A stretch of DNA of 64,000 nt from CAVSLM01 sp963728895 (lineage in GTDB: Bacteria > Pseudomonadota > Gammaproteobacteria > JBBQDK01): the NCBI GenBank assembly GCA_963728895.1, contig CAVSLM010000009.1, positions 25,724 through 89,723 of the forward strand, given 5' to 3'. Below, one piece after another: positions 38,209-47,816 of this stretch. Each line of letters begins with the position of its first letter. The stretch's first letter is position 1. A program made the position numbers and the translations under genes. Under the pieces are notes generated by a model. It saw only the letters and a list, made by a program, of their open reading frames with translations, ran no database searches and was not told the origin of the DNA.

Positions 38209-38834
38209 ATGCAAATCCTGTTACTGCTCTTCCACGTGGCGCTGGCGGTGAGCCTCATCGTCCTGGTGCTGCTGCAGCACGGCAAGGGCGCGGACGCGGG
38301 CGCCGCCTTCGGCAGCGGCGCCTCGTCCACGGTATTCGGCGCGCGCGGCTCGGGCTCGTTCCTGACGCGCGCGACCGCGGTGCTGGCGGCCTTGTTCTTC
38401 GCCACCAGCCTGGGCCTCGGCTATGTCTCGGGTCGCTCGAACGAGCCCCGCAGTGTGACGGAGCGCCTGGCGGCACCGCCGCCGGCCGCGGCGCCGGCCG
38501 AACCCGAAACGCAGCCCGCGCCGCCTTCCGACCTTCCGGAGCTGCCGGGGCCGTCGGGCAAGGCCGCGCCTGCGGCACCCGCCTCCGACGTCCCGGACCT
38601 GCCGCCGGGCGAATCCGGCGGTGCACCGGCGCCCGCGGGCGCGGGCACGTCTCGGCGGCGCCCGGCGCCGTGCCGTCTGCGCAGGCGCCGGCTGCAGAGG
38701 CGCCGGTCGCAAAGGCATCGACGGCAGAGAAGTCACCGTCCGCCAAGAAGTCCGCGGCCGCGCAGGCGCCGGCGGCCGGCACCAAGACCAAGTCGAAGCC
38801 GGCCGAGCCGGCCGTGGCACCGAAGAGCAAGTGA
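38209..38834 (+). CDS. secG: Protein translocase subunit SecG (frame break in tail)
   Basis: Small SecYEG subunit. Two membrane helices (LLLLFHVALAVSLIVLVLLQ; RATAVLAALFFATSLGLGYVSG) flank the conserved HGKGADAGAAFGSGASSTVFG loop. A Pro/Ala-rich C-terminal extension makes the protein about 208 residues, against about 110 in E. coli. The frame is lost by one missing base around 38625-38655; restored, the tail reads on through SAQAPAAEAPVAKAS and AAAQAPAAGTKTKSKP to a stop at 38832-38834. tRNA-Leu starts six bases later. Confidence 0.88.
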
Positions 38835-38840
38835 GCGCAC

Positions 38841-38925
38841 GCCGATGTGGTGGAATTGGTAGACACGCCGTCTTGAGGGGGCGGTGGCGCAAGCCGTGTC
38901 GGTTCGAGTCCGACCATCGGCACCA
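38841..38925 (+). tRNA. tRNA-Leu (GAG)
   Basis: An 85-base tRNA with encoded CCA. The acceptor stem GCCGATG pairs with CATCGGC; the anticodon stem CCGTC/GGCGG encloses the loop TTGAGGG, giving anticodon GAG; a long variable arm and GGTTCGAGTCC T-arm fit a class II leucine tRNA. Follows secG immediately, as in many gammaproteobacteria. Confidence 0.95.
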
Positions 38926-38930
38926 ATCCG

Positions 38931-38968
38931 AACGGTATCGTGGACGCGCTCCCCGATACCGTTTTTTT
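38931..38968 (+). terminator. Rho-independent terminator after tRNA-Leu
   Basis: AACGGTATCG and CGATACCGTT form a ten-base-pair stem, followed by a run of seven T. It ends the secG-tRNA-Leu transcript and isolates it from the nuo promoter. Confidence 0.9.
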
Positions 38969-39027
38969 ATGGGCCCAGAAATGTTTCAAGGGATTGATTG
39001 CGCGATGGTTTGTGACAGGCATTCGGC

Positions 39028-39056
39028 TTGACGCCGTGAATGCTCTGGCCTAGACT
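39028..39056 (+). promoter_or_regulatory. Sigma-70 promoter of the nuo operon
   Basis: TTGACG at 39028-39033 and TAGACT at 39051-39056 are spaced by 17 bases, about 70 bases before nuoA and just after the tRNA-Leu terminator. The position fits the single promoter of the fourteen-gene operon. Confidence 0.65.
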
Positions 39057-39125
39057 GCCTGCTCTTCGGGTAGTCACTCCTCACTATATAAGCAGCCGCC
39101 AGGGATGTGCGGCCGGAAGCGTCAG

Positions 39126-39482
39126 ATGCTGGAAAACTATCTGCCCATCCTGGTCTTCCTCCTGATCGGAATCCTGTTCGGAATGGTGCCCATCGGAGTG
39201 GGCTATATCCTCGCACCGCAGCATCCGGACGCGGAGAAGCTCTCGCCCTACGAGTGCGGCTTCGAGGCCTTCGAAGACTCGCGCATGAAGTTCGACGTGC
39301 GCTACTACCTGGTCGCCATCCTGTTCATCATTTTCGATCTGGAGATCGCCTTCCTGTTTCCCTGGGCCGTCGTGCTCGATCAGATCGGCTTGTTCGGTTT
39401 TCTCGCCATGGTGGTGTTCCTCGGCATTCTGGTGGTCGGTTTCGTTTACGAATGGAAGAAGGGCGCCCTGGAATGGGAATAG
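39126..39482 (+). CDS. nuoA: NADH-quinone oxidoreductase subunit A
   Basis: A 118-residue membrane subunit of complex I with three helices. PYECGFEAFEDSRMKFDVRY is the conserved loop near the quinone site, followed by YLVAILFIIFDLEIAFLFPW. The ATG at 39126 has GGAAG upstream; an earlier in-frame ATG would add seven residues. First gene of the operon; its last codons overlap nuoB. Confidence 0.96.
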   Translation: MLENYLPILVFLLIGILFGMVPIGVGYILAPQHPDAEKLSPYECGFEAFEDSRMKFDVRYYLVAILFIIFDLEIAFLFPWAVVLDQIGLFGFLAMVVFLGILVVGFVYEWKKGALEWE

Positions 39483-39949
39483 AGGGCATACTCGAAAAAG
39501 GCATCGTCACCACCACGGCCGACAAGCTCATCAACTGGGCGCGCACCGGGTCGTTGTGGCCCATGACCTTTGGGCTTGCCTGCTGCGCCGTGGAGATGAT
39601 GCATGCCGGAGCGTCCCGTTACGATCTCGACCGCTTCGGCGTGGTGTTCCGCCCGAGCCCGCGCCAGTCGGACGTGATGATCGTCGCCGGAACGCTGGTC
39701 AACAAGATGGCGCCGGCGCTGCGCAAGGTCTACGACCAGATGGCCGAGCCGCGCTGGGTGATCTCCATGGGCTCCTGCGCCAACGGCGGCGGCTATTACC
39801 ACTATTCCTACGCCGTGGTGCGCGGCTGCGATCGCATCGTCCCGGTGGACATCTACGTGCCCGGCTGCCCGCCCACGGCCGAAGCCCTGCTCTACGGCAT
39901 CATCCAGCTGCAGAACAAGATCCGCCGCACCAACACCATCGCCCGCTGA
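39473..39949 (+). CDS. nuoB: NADH-quinone oxidoreductase subunit B
   Basis: A 158-residue subunit that holds iron-sulfur cluster N2, the last electron carrier before quinone. Ligands are the tandem cysteines in GLACCAVEMM, the Cys in SMGSCANGGGYY and the Cys in VPGCPPTAEALLYG. ARPSPRQSDVMIVAG-like sequence (VFRPSPRQSDVMIVAG) is the usual core. It overlaps nuoA by ten bases. Confidence 0.97.
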   Translation: MGIEGILEKGIVTTTADKLINWARTGSLWPMTFGLACCAVEMMHAGASRYDLDRFGVVFRPSPRQSDVMIVAGTLVNKMAPALRKVYDQMAEPRWVISMGSCANGGGYYHYSYAVVRGCDRIVPVDIYVPGCPPTAEALLYGIIQLQNKIRRTNTIAR

Positions 39950-39953
39950 GCGC

Positions 39954-40704
39954 ATGACCGCCCCGACCGATACTACTAGCCGCACGCCTCGCGCAGCACT
40001 TCTCCGCTCCGTCCGTGAGCTGCACCACGGCGGTGGGCGAGACCACGCTCGAAGTGCCCGCCGCCGAGCTGCATGCGATCTGTCTCACGCTGCGCGATGC
40101 GCCGGATCTCGCCTTCGAGCAGCTCATGGACCTGTGTGGCGTGGACTATTCGGCCTTCGGGCTCAGCGAGTGGGAGACCGAGGACGCCAGCGGCACCGGC
40201 TTCAGCCGTGGCGTCGCCGCGCAGGAGGCGGGGCGCCTCGGCATCACCACCGCACCCAGCGCGCCGCAAGGTCAGCGCCGAGGCCCACGATTCGCGGCGG
40301 TCTACCATCTGCTGTCGATCCGCCACAACGAGCGCGTACGCGTGCGCTGTTACGCACCGGACGACGAGTTTCCCGTGTTGGACTCGGTGTACGACGTCTG
40401 GAACAGCGCCAACTGGTACGAGCGCGAAGCCTTCGATCTCTACGGCATGGTGTTCGAGGGCCATCCCGACCTGCGGCGCCTGCTCACCGACTACGGCTTC
40501 ATCGGTCATCCGTTTCGCAAGGACTTCCCGCTGAGCGGCAACGTCGAGATGCGCTACGACCCGGAGCGCCGGCGCGTGGTCTACGAGCCGGTCACCATCG
40601 AGCCGCGCGTGCTGGTGCCGCGTGTCATCCGCGAGGACACCCGCGACGCGCGCGGCGAGGGGCAGGACGCCAGGCGATGCCTGAGATCCGCAACTACACC
40701 ATGA
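39954..40704 (+). CDS. nuoC: NADH-quinone oxidoreductase subunit C (frame break near start)
   Basis: Peripheral-arm subunit (30 kDa type). The ATG at 39954 opens in one frame, and one surplus base before about 39985 moves the rest into another, restoring RLAQHFSAPSVSCTTAVGET. Then come DLAFEQLMDLCGVDYS, YHLLSIRHNERVRVR, SVYDVWNSANWYEREAFDLY, GMVFEGHPDLRRLLTDYGF and HPFRKDFPLSG, the family signature. An insertion of about 40 residues between the CGVDYS strand and RFAAVYHLL distinguishes it from E. coli. The 3' end overlaps nuoD by 28 bases. Confidence 0.9.
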
Positions 40705-41930
40705 ACTTCGGGCCGCAGCATCCTGCGGCGCACGGCGTGCTGCGCCTGGTGCTGGAGATGGACGGCGAAGTGGTGCAACGCGCCGATCCGCACATCGGGC
40801 TGCTGCATCGCGGTACCGAGAAGCTCGCCGAGAGCAAGCCCTACAACCAGAGCATCGGCTACATGGACCGGCTGGACTACGTGTCCATGATGTGCAACGA
40901 GCACGGCTACGTGCTTGCCATGGAAAAGCTGCTGGGTGTCGAGGTGCCGCTGCGCGCGCAGTATATCCGCGTGCTGTTCGATGAGATCACCCGCATCCTG
41001 AACCATCTGCTGTGGCTGGGTGCGCACGCCCTGGACATCGGGGCGATGACGGTGTTCCTGTATGCGTTTCGCGAGCGCGAAGACCTGATGGACTGCTACG
41101 AGGCGGTTTCGGGTGCGCGCATGCACGCGACCTATTACCGCCCGGGCGGCGTGTACCGGGACCTGCCGGAGGCCATGCCGCAGTACCAGATCTCCAAGTG
41201 GCGCAATCAGGCCGAGGTCGACCGGCTGAACGCCAACCGCCGCGGCTCGCTGCTCGACTTCATCGAAGACTTCACCGAACGCTTCCCGCGCTGCGTCGAC
41301 GAGTACGAGACGCTGCTCACCGACAACCGGATCTGGAAGCAGCGTACCGTGGGCATCGGTGTGGTGTCGCCCGAGCGCGCGCTGCAGCTCGGCTTCTCGG
41401 GACCGATGCTGCGCGGCTCAGGGGTGGCCTGGGACCTGCGCAAGAAGCAGCCCTACGAGGTCTACGACCGCGTCGAGTTCGACATCCCGGTGGGCGTGAA
41501 CGGGGACTGCTACGACCGCTACCTGGTGCGCATCGAGGAGATGCGCCAGTCCAATGACATCATCCGGCAGTGCCTGCAATGGCTGCGCGCCCATCCCGGC
41601 CCGGTGATGATCGGCGACCGCAAGCTCGCGCCGCCGCCGCGCACGGAGATGAAGAGCGACATGGAAGCGCTCATCCACCACTTCAAGCTGTTCACCGAGG
41701 GCTTCTGCATCCCCGAGGGCGAGGCCTATGCGGCCATCGAGCATCCCAAGGGCGAGCTCGGCGTGTACCTGGTTTCCGACGGCGCCAACAAACCCTACCG
41801 GCTCAAGGTGCGGGCACCAGGCTTTGCGCATCTCGCGGCGCTCGACGAGATGGTGCGCGGCCACATGCTGGCCGACGTGGTGGCAATCATCGGCACCCAG
41901 GATATCGTGTTCGGGGAGATCGATCGCTGA
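40677..41930 (+). CDS. nuoD: NADH-quinone oxidoreductase subunit D
   Basis: A 417-residue subunit (49 kDa type) that forms the quinone pocket with NuoB. NFGPQHPAAHGVLRLVLEMD with the conserved quinone-site His, HIGLLHRGTEKLAE, YLDRLDYVS-like (YMDRLDYVSMMCNEHGYVLA), SGVAWDLRKKQPYEVYD and the terminal DIVFGEIDR are all present. The stop overlaps the nuoE start. The frame is intact. Confidence 0.97.
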   Translation: MPEIRNYTMNFGPQHPAAHGVLRLVLEMDGEVVQRADPHIGLLHRGTEKLAESKPYNQSIGYMDRLDYVSMMCNEHGYVLAMEKLLGVEVPLRAQYIRVLFDEITRILNHLLWLGAHALDIGAMTVFLYAFREREDLMDCYEAVSGARMHATYYRPGGVYRDLPEAMPQYQISKWRNQAEVDRLNANRRGSLLDFIEDFTERFPRCVDEYETLLTDNRIWKQRTVGIGVVSPERALQLGFSGPMLRGSGVAWDLRKKQPYEVYDRVEFDIPVGVNGDCYDRYLVRIEEMRQSNDIIRQCLQWLRAHPGPVMIGDRKLAPPPRTEMKSDMEALIHHFKLFTEGFCIPEGEAYAAIEHPKGELGVYLVSDGANKPYRLKVRAPGFAHLAALDEMVRGHMLADVVAIIGTQDIVFGEIDR

Positions 41931-42424
41931 TGAGCGCGACCCGGGCTGCGCTGTCGGATGCCTCGCGCGCCGCCATCGATCACTGGGTGGCGAAGTATCC
42001 GCCGGAGCGCATGGCTTCTGCGGTGCTCGCGGCGCTGCGCATCGTGCAGGACGAGAACGGCGGCTCGCTTACCGCGGCGCACATGGACGCGGTTGCCGAA
42101 TATCTCGGCATGCCACCGATCAGCGTCTACGAGGTCGGCACGTTCTACTCCATGTACGACCTGCAGCCGGTGGGTCGCCACAAGGTCTCGGTGTGCACCA
42201 ACATCTCCTGCATGCTGTGCGGCTCCGACACCGTGGTCTCCCACCTCGAGCGCAAGCTCGGCATCCGGCTCGGCGAGACCACCGCCGACGGGCGCATCAC
42301 GCTCAAGGTGGAAGAGGAGTGTCTGGCCGCCTGCGCCGGCGCACCCATGATGGTGGTGGACGGTCACTACCACGAGCAGCTCACGCCGGAAAGAATCGAC
42401 GCCATCGTCGATGCCCTGGAGTAG
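41930..42424 (+). CDS. nuoE: NADH-quinone oxidoreductase subunit E
   Basis: A 164-residue thioredoxin-fold subunit of the NADH-dehydrogenase module carrying the [2Fe-2S] cluster N1a. Ligands are in CTNISCMLCGS and EECLAACAGAP. YEVGTFYSMYDLQPVGRHKV is the usual lead-in. Starts at the last base of the nuoD stop. Confidence 0.97.
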   Translation: MSATRAALSDASRAAIDHWVAKYPPERMASAVLAALRIVQDENGGSLTAAHMDAVAEYLGMPPISVYEVGTFYSMYDLQPVGRHKVSVCTNISCMLCGSDTVVSHLERKLGIRLGETTADGRITLKVEEECLAACAGAPMMVVDGHYHEQLTPERIDAIVDALE

Positions 42425-42434
42425 CGAAACCCCC

Positions 42435-43737
42435 ATGGCCAACGAGATCTGTTTCCAGACCCTGCAGTTCGATCAGCCGTGGACGCTGGAGAACTATCTG
42501 AAAGTCGGCGGCTACGAGGCCTGGAAGCGCATCCTCGCCGAGCACACGCCGCAGGAGCAGATCATCGATGCGGTGAAAAAGTCCGCGCTGCGCGGGCGCG
42601 GCGGCGCGGGCTTCAGCACCGGCTTGAAGTGGAGCTTCATGCCGCGCACGGCGCCGATGCAGAAGTACATCGTGTGCAACTCCGACGAGAGCGAGCCCGG
42701 CACCTGCAAGGACCGCGATATCCTGCGCTTCAATCCCCATGCGGTGATCGAAGGCATGGCCATCGCCGGCTACGCCATCGGCGCCACCGTCGGCTACAAC
42801 TACCTGCGCGGCGAGTTCCACCACGAGCCTTTCGAGCGCTTCGAGCACGCCCTGCACGAGGCGCGCGCGGCGGGACTGATCGGCAGAAACATCCTCGATT
42901 CGGGGGTGGACTTCGAATGCCATGCCCATCTCGGTGCCGGCGCCTACATCTGCGGCGAGGAGACGGCCCTGCTCGAGTCGCTGGAAGGCAAGAAGGGTCT
43001 GCCGCGTTTCAAGCCGCCGTTTCCGGCCAACTTCGGTCTGTACGGCGCGCCGACCACCATCAACAACACCGAGACCCTGGCTTCGGTACCGTCGATCCTG
43101 CGCAATGGGGCGGAATGGTTCCTGGCGCTGGGCAAGCCGAACAACGGCGGCGTAAAGCTCTTCTCCGTCTCGGGCCACGTGCAGCGCCCGGGCAACTACG
43201 AAGTGCCGATGGGCATTCCGTTCCGCGAGCTGCTGGAGCTCGCCGGCGGCATGCGTGAAGGCCATGCGCTCAAGGCGGTGATCCCGGGCGGCTCCTCGAT
43301 GCCGGTGCTGCCCGCGAGACATCATCATGGAATGTGACATGGACTACGACTCGCTCAGCAAGGCGGGCTCCGCACTGGGCTCGGGCGGGGTCATCGTCAT
43401 GGACGACAGCACGTGCATGGTGCGCGCCCTGCAGCGCATCGCGCGCTTCTACTACGCCGAATCCTGCGGGCAGTGCACGCCCTGCCGCGAGGGCACGGGC
43501 TGGCTGTACCGGGTGCTGACGCGCATCGAGGAAGGACAGGGCAGGGCGGACGACATCGACCTGCTGGTCTCCGCCGCCGGCCAGATCGAAGGCCACACCA
43601 TCTGCGCCTTCGGCGACGCCGCTGCCTGGCCGGTGCAGAGCTTCATCAGGCATTTCCGCGCCGAGTTCGAATACCACGTCGAGCATGGCTGCTGCCTGGT
43701 CGGTCCCGGGGCACGGCGCGAGGGGGCCGCGGCATGA
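42435..43737 (+). CDS. nuoF: NADH-quinone oxidoreductase subunit F (frame break)
   Basis: Binds NADH, FMN and the [4Fe-4S] cluster N3. GRGGAGFSTGLKWSFMP is the FMN/NADH glycine-rich region, CNSDESEPGTCKDRDI and GAYICGEETALLESLEGKKG bind the flavin, and ESCGQCTPCREGTGW with HTICAFGDAAAWPVQ supplies the cluster cysteines. An extra A at about 43317, where PADIIMECDMDYDSLS is expected, breaks the frame; both sides are fully conserved, so a sequence error is likely. Stop overlaps the nuoG start. Confidence 0.95.
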
Positions 43738-46136
43738 GTGCGCAAGCCGAGCTGCCGAACCCCGATGTCGTCAACCTCGAGATCGACGGTGTCGCCGTGC
43801 AGGCGCGCAAAGGCGACATGATCATCCAGGTTGCCGATGCCTGCGGAAAGACCATTCCGCGCTTCTGCTATCACCCCAAGCTCCCCATCGCGGCCAACTG
43901 CCGCATGTGCCTGGTCGAGGTGGAGCGCGTGGCCAAACCGCTGCCGGCGTGCGCGACGCCGGTCGCCGAAGGGATGAAGGTCCACACCCACTCGCCCAAG
44001 GCGCTTGCTGCCCAGCGCGGGGTGATGGAGTTCTTGCTCATCAACCATCCGCTCGACTGCCCGATCTGCGACCAGGGCGGGGAGTGCGAGCTGCAGGACC
44101 TGGCGCTCGGCTTCGGCCGCGGCATCTCGCGCTTCACCGAAAACAAGCGCGTGGTGAAGGACAAGGACATCGGGCCGCTGATCGCCACCGATCTCACCCG
44201 CTGCATCCATTGCACGCGCTGCATCCGTTTCCTGGAGGTGATTGCCGGGCAGAAGGAGCTCGGAGCCACCGGTCGCGGCGAGCACATGCAGATCGGCACC
44301 TACATCGAGCGGGCAGTGGGCTCGGAGCTTTCCGGCAATGTCATCGACGTGTGCCCGGTCGGCGCCCTGACCTCCAAACCGTTTCGCTACCGGGCGCGTC
44401 CCTGGGAGCTGGTGCAGCATGCGGGCGTCGCGGGGCACGACGCCATCGGCTCCAACCTGTATGTCCACACCCGCAAGGGTCGGGTATTGCGCGTGGTCCC
44501 GCGCGACAATGAGGCCATCAACGAGGCCTGGATCTCCGACCGCGACCGCTTCAGCTATCAGGGCCTGTACGCCGCCGACCGCCTGCAGACCCCGCTCATC
44601 AAGAACAACGGCAACTGGCTGCCGGCGAGCTGGGACACGGCGCTGGAAGCGGTGGCGAGGCGCGTGCGCGGGACCATCGAACGGCACGGCGCCGAACAGC
44701 TCGGTGCGCTGATCCATCCGTCCGCGACTCTCGAAGAGCTGTACCTGCTGCAGAAGCTGCTGCGCGGTCTCGGCTGCGGCAACATCGACCACCGCCTGCG
44801 CCAGGCCGACTTCGGCGACCAGGAGACCGCGCCGGTCTATCCCTGGCTGGGTCAGGCGATCGCCGATCTCGCCGTGCTCGATGCCGTGCTGCTGGTGGGC
44901 TCGGACGTGCGCCGCGAGCAGCCCATCGCCGGACACCGCCTGCGCCAGGCGAGCCTGCGCGGTGCCGACCTCATGTTCGTAAACCCGGGAGCCTACACCT
45001 TCCGCGGGCGCATCGCGGCACAGATCGGCGCTTCGCCCTACGGCATGGTGGGCGCACTGGCAGGTGTGGCCAAGGTGCTCTGCGAGTCGGCCGGGGCCGC
45101 GATGCCGGAAGGGCTCGACCGACTGCTCGATCCCGGCGCACCGAGCGCGGCGCAGCGCACCATCGCCGAACGGCTGCAGCAGGGCGCACGCGCCGCAGTG
45201 CTGCTCGGCGCCCTCGCGCTCGGCTCGCCTTATCTCTCCAGCCTGCGTGCGCTCGCGGGACTGATCGCCGAGCACAGCGGTGCGCGCATCGGCTACCTGC
45301 CGGAGGGGGCGAACGGCGCAGGCGCCTGGCTCGCCGGTGCGGTGCCGCACCGCGCTGCAGGTGGCGGACCGGCGGCGGTCTCGGGTCTGCATGCACGCCA
45401 GATGCTGGAGGCGCCGCGCAAGACCCTTCTGCTGTACGGCCTCGAGCCCGAGCTCGATTGCCGTGATCCGGCCGCGGCCCTGGCCGCGGTGCACTCCGCC
45501 GAGCACGTGGTGTGCTTTGCCGCCCATGCTTCGGAGCGCATGAAGGTGTATGCCGACGTGCTGCTGCCCGTGGCGCCCTCCTTCGAGACCTCCGGAACCT
45601 TCGTCAACGCGGCCGGCAGCTGGCAGAGCTTCACGGGCAGCACAGCGCCGATTGCCGACACGCGTCCCGGCTGGAAGGTGCTGCGGGTGCTGGGCAATCT
45701 TCTCGACTGTGCGGGGTTCGAGTACGTGTCCTCGGAAGAGGTGCGCGACGAGCTGCTCAACCTGTGCGTCCCGGTGCAGCCCGACAATAGGGTGCGCTGG
45801 CCCGGTCCGCGCAGGATCACCGCGCCCGACGCGCGGCTGGTGCGCATCGGACGCGTGGCCATGTACGGCGTGGACCCGGTCGTGCGCCGCGCTGGTGCGC
45901 TGCAGCAGACCGAGGAGGCGCGCCCCGCTGCGGTCCATCTCAACGCTGCGGAGGCCGACCGGCTGGGACTGGTGGGCGCGCAACGCGTATCGGTCACCCA
46001 GGGCGCGTGCTGCGTCTCGCTGCCGCTGGTGATCGATGAGGGCATGCCCGACGGCTGCGCAGGAATTCCCTGCGCCCTGCCCGACAGCGCGGCGCTCGGG
46101 CCGGCGTTCGGTCCCATCGAGCTGGCGCGGCAGTGA
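43734..46136 (+). CDS. nuoG: NADH-quinone oxidoreductase subunit G
   Basis: The 800-residue iron-sulfur subunit (75 kDa type). The N-terminal ferredoxin domain has FCYHPKLPIAANCRMCLVEV (cluster N1b); LINHPLDCPICDQGGECELQ holds cluster N4 and N5 ligands; CIHCTRCIRFLEVI and VIDVCPVGALTSKPF complete the clusters. The rest is a molybdopterin-oxidoreductase-like fold without a cofactor role. The N7-type extra cysteines are not seen. The frame is intact. Confidence 0.96.
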   Translation: MSAQAELPNPDVVNLEIDGVAVQARKGDMIIQVADACGKTIPRFCYHPKLPIAANCRMCLVEVERVAKPLPACATPVAEGMKVHTHSPKALAAQRGVMEFLLINHPLDCPICDQGGECELQDLALGFGRGISRFTENKRVVKDKDIGPLIATDLTRCIHCTRCIRFLEVIAGQKELGATGRGEHMQIGTYIERAVGSELSGNVIDVCPVGALTSKPFRYRARPWELVQHAGVAGHDAIGSNLYVHTRKGRVLRVVPRDNEAINEAWISDRDRFSYQGLYAADRLQTPLIKNNGNWLPASWDTALEAVARRVRGTIERHGAEQLGALIHPSATLEELYLLQKLLRGLGCGNIDHRLRQADFGDQETAPVYPWLGQAIADLAVLDAVLLVGSDVRREQPIAGHRLRQASLRGADLMFVNPGAYTFRGRIAAQIGASPYGMVGALAGVAKVLCESAGAAMPEGLDRLLDPGAPSAAQRTIAERLQQGARAAVLLGALALGSPYLSSLRALAGLIAEHSGARIGYLPEGANGAGAWLAGAVPHRAAGGGPAAVSGLHARQMLEAPRKTLLLYGLEPELDCRDPAAALAAVHSAEHVVCFAAHASERMKVYADVLLPVAPSFETSGTFVNAAGSWQSFTGSTAPIADTRPGWKVLRVLGNLLDCAGFEYVSSEEVRDELLNLCVPVQPDNRVRWPGPRRITAPDARLVRIGRVAMYGVDPVVRRAGALQQTEEARPAAVHLNAAEADRLGLVGAQRVSVTQGACCVSLPLVIDEGMPDGCAGIPCALPDSAALGPAFGPIELARQ

Positions 46137-46182
46137 GGCCCCTCATGCGTCAGCGCGGCTTGCCCAGAGGAGCGCTGCGGCC

Positions 46183-47241
46183 ATGATCGACGCCCTGCAA
46201 TCGGGCTGGAACGCGGTTCCCGTGGACCTGCAGACCCTGATCGTGATCCTGGGGAAGATCCTGGCGATCGTGCTGCCGCTGATGCTGGGTGTGGCCTATC
46301 TCACCCTTGCCGAGCGCAAGGTCATCGGCTACATGCAGGTGCGCATCGGGCCCAACCGGGTCGGACCGCGCGGCCTGCTGCAGCCCATTGCCGATGCGCT
46401 GAAGCTCCTGATGAAGGAGGTCATCGTCCCGCAGAAGGCGAACCGCTTCCTGTTCGTACTGAGCCCGATTCTCGCCATCGGGCCGGCGCTCGCCGCCTGG
46501 GCGGTGATTCCGTTCGACGCGCAGCTGGTGCTCGCCGACATCAATGCCGGGCTGCTGTACATCCTGGCGCTCACCAGCATGGGCGTGTACGGCGTGATCA
46601 TCGCCGGCTGGGCGTCCAACTCCAAATACGCCTTCCTCGGCTCCATGCGCTCCGCGGCCCAGATCGTCTCCTACGAGATCGCCATGGGCTTCGCGCTGGT
46701 GGGCGTGCTCATGGCCGCCGGCAGCCTCAACCTGGGCGACATCGTGCGCGCCCAGTCGGGCAGTATCCTGCACTGGTACTGGCTGCCGCTGTTGCCGCTG
46801 TTCGTGGTGTACTTCGTCTCCGGCGTCGCCGAGACCAACCGCGCGCCGTTCGACGTGGCCGAAGGCGAGTCGGAAATCGTGGCAGGCTTCCATGTCGAAT
46901 ATTCCGGCATGACCTTCGCGGTGTTCTTCCTCGCCGAGTACGCCAACATGATCCTGGTAGCGACGCTTGCCGCCGTGCTGTTCCTCGGCGGCTGGCTCTC
47001 GCCGTTCCAGGGCATTCCGGGCCTCGCGCAGGCTTTCGCCTGGGTGCCGGGGGTCGTGTGGCTGCTGGTGAAGATTTGTTTGTGCCTGTTCCTGTTCCTG
47101 TGGTTCCGTGCCACGTTCCCGCGTTACCGTTACGACCAGATCATGCGTCTGGGCTGGAAGGTGTTCATTCCCGTCACCCTGGTGTGGCTGATGGTGCTGG
47201 GCGTGGCCATCCTGCTGCGCGTCGGTCCCTGGTTCGACTAG
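46183..47241 (+). CDS. nuoH: NADH-quinone oxidoreductase subunit H
   Basis: A 352-residue membrane subunit (eight helices) at the joint of the two arms, lining the quinone channel. ERKVIGYMQVRIGPNRVGP, ADALKLLMKEVIVPQ, SAAQIVSYEIAMGFAL and ETNRAPFDVAEGESEIVAGF are the diagnostic loops. The ATG follows AGAGGAG. Confidence 0.97.
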   Translation: MIDALQSGWNAVPVDLQTLIVILGKILAIVLPLMLGVAYLTLAERKVIGYMQVRIGPNRVGPRGLLQPIADALKLLMKEVIVPQKANRFLFVLSPILAIGPALAAWAVIPFDAQLVLADINAGLLYILALTSMGVYGVIIAGWASNSKYAFLGSMRSAAQIVSYEIAMGFALVGVLMAAGSLNLGDIVRAQSGSILHWYWLPLLPLFVVYFVSGVAETNRAPFDVAEGESEIVAGFHVEYSGMTFAVFFLAEYANMILVATLAAVLFLGGWLSPFQGIPGLAQAFAWVPGVVWLLVKICLCLFLFLWFRATFPRYRYDQIMRLGWKVFIPVTLVWLMVLGVAILLRVGPWFD

Positions 47242-47256
47242 CCGCGAGGGTGCCCA

Positions 47257-47745
47257 ATGCGATCGCTGCGCAACTTCGTCAAGAGCTTCGCGTTGTGGGA
47301 GCTGCTGCTCGGCATGAGGCTGACCGGGCGCTATTTTTTCGCGCGCAAGATCACCGTGCAGTACCCCGAGGAGAAGACCCCCAAGTCGCCGCGCTTTCGG
47401 GGGCTGCATGCGCTGCGCCGTTATCCCAACGGAGAGGAGCGCTGCATCGCCTGCAAGCTGTGCGAGGCGGTGTGTCCTGCACTCGCCATCACCATCGAGT
47501 CCGAGCAGCGTGCCGACGGCACGCGCCGCACCACGCGCTACGACATCGACCTGTTCAAGTGCATCTACTGCGGATTCTGCGAGGAATCCTGTCCGGTCGA
47601 TTCGATCGTGGAGACCGACATCCACGAGTTCCATTTCGAGCACCGCGGCGAGAACATCATGACCAAGCAGCAGCTGCTCGCGATCGGCGACAAGTACGAA
47701 GCCGAGATCGCCCGCGCGCGCGCCGCTGATGCGCCCTACCGCTAA
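47257..47745 (+). CDS. nuoI: NADH-quinone oxidoreductase subunit I
   Basis: A 162-residue ferredoxin-type subunit with two [4Fe-4S] clusters (N6a and N6b). The cysteine motifs are CIACKLCEAVCPALAI and CIYCGFCEESCPVDSI. YFFARKITVQYPEEKTPKSP and RFRGLHALRRYPNGEERC precede them as usual. It starts 15 bases after nuoH. Confidence 0.97.
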   Translation: MRSLRNFVKSFALWELLLGMRLTGRYFFARKITVQYPEEKTPKSPRFRGLHALRRYPNGEERCIACKLCEAVCPALAITIESEQRADGTRRTTRYDIDLFKCIYCGFCEESCPVDSIVETDIHEFHFEHRGENIMTKQQLLAIGDKYEAEIARARAADAPYR

Positions 47746-47816
47746 CCCGCATCGTTCGTCGGGCGGCGGTGCAACGACAGCGCTGCACGGCGCCGTCCGC
47801 CTTTGAGCCGAGTGCC

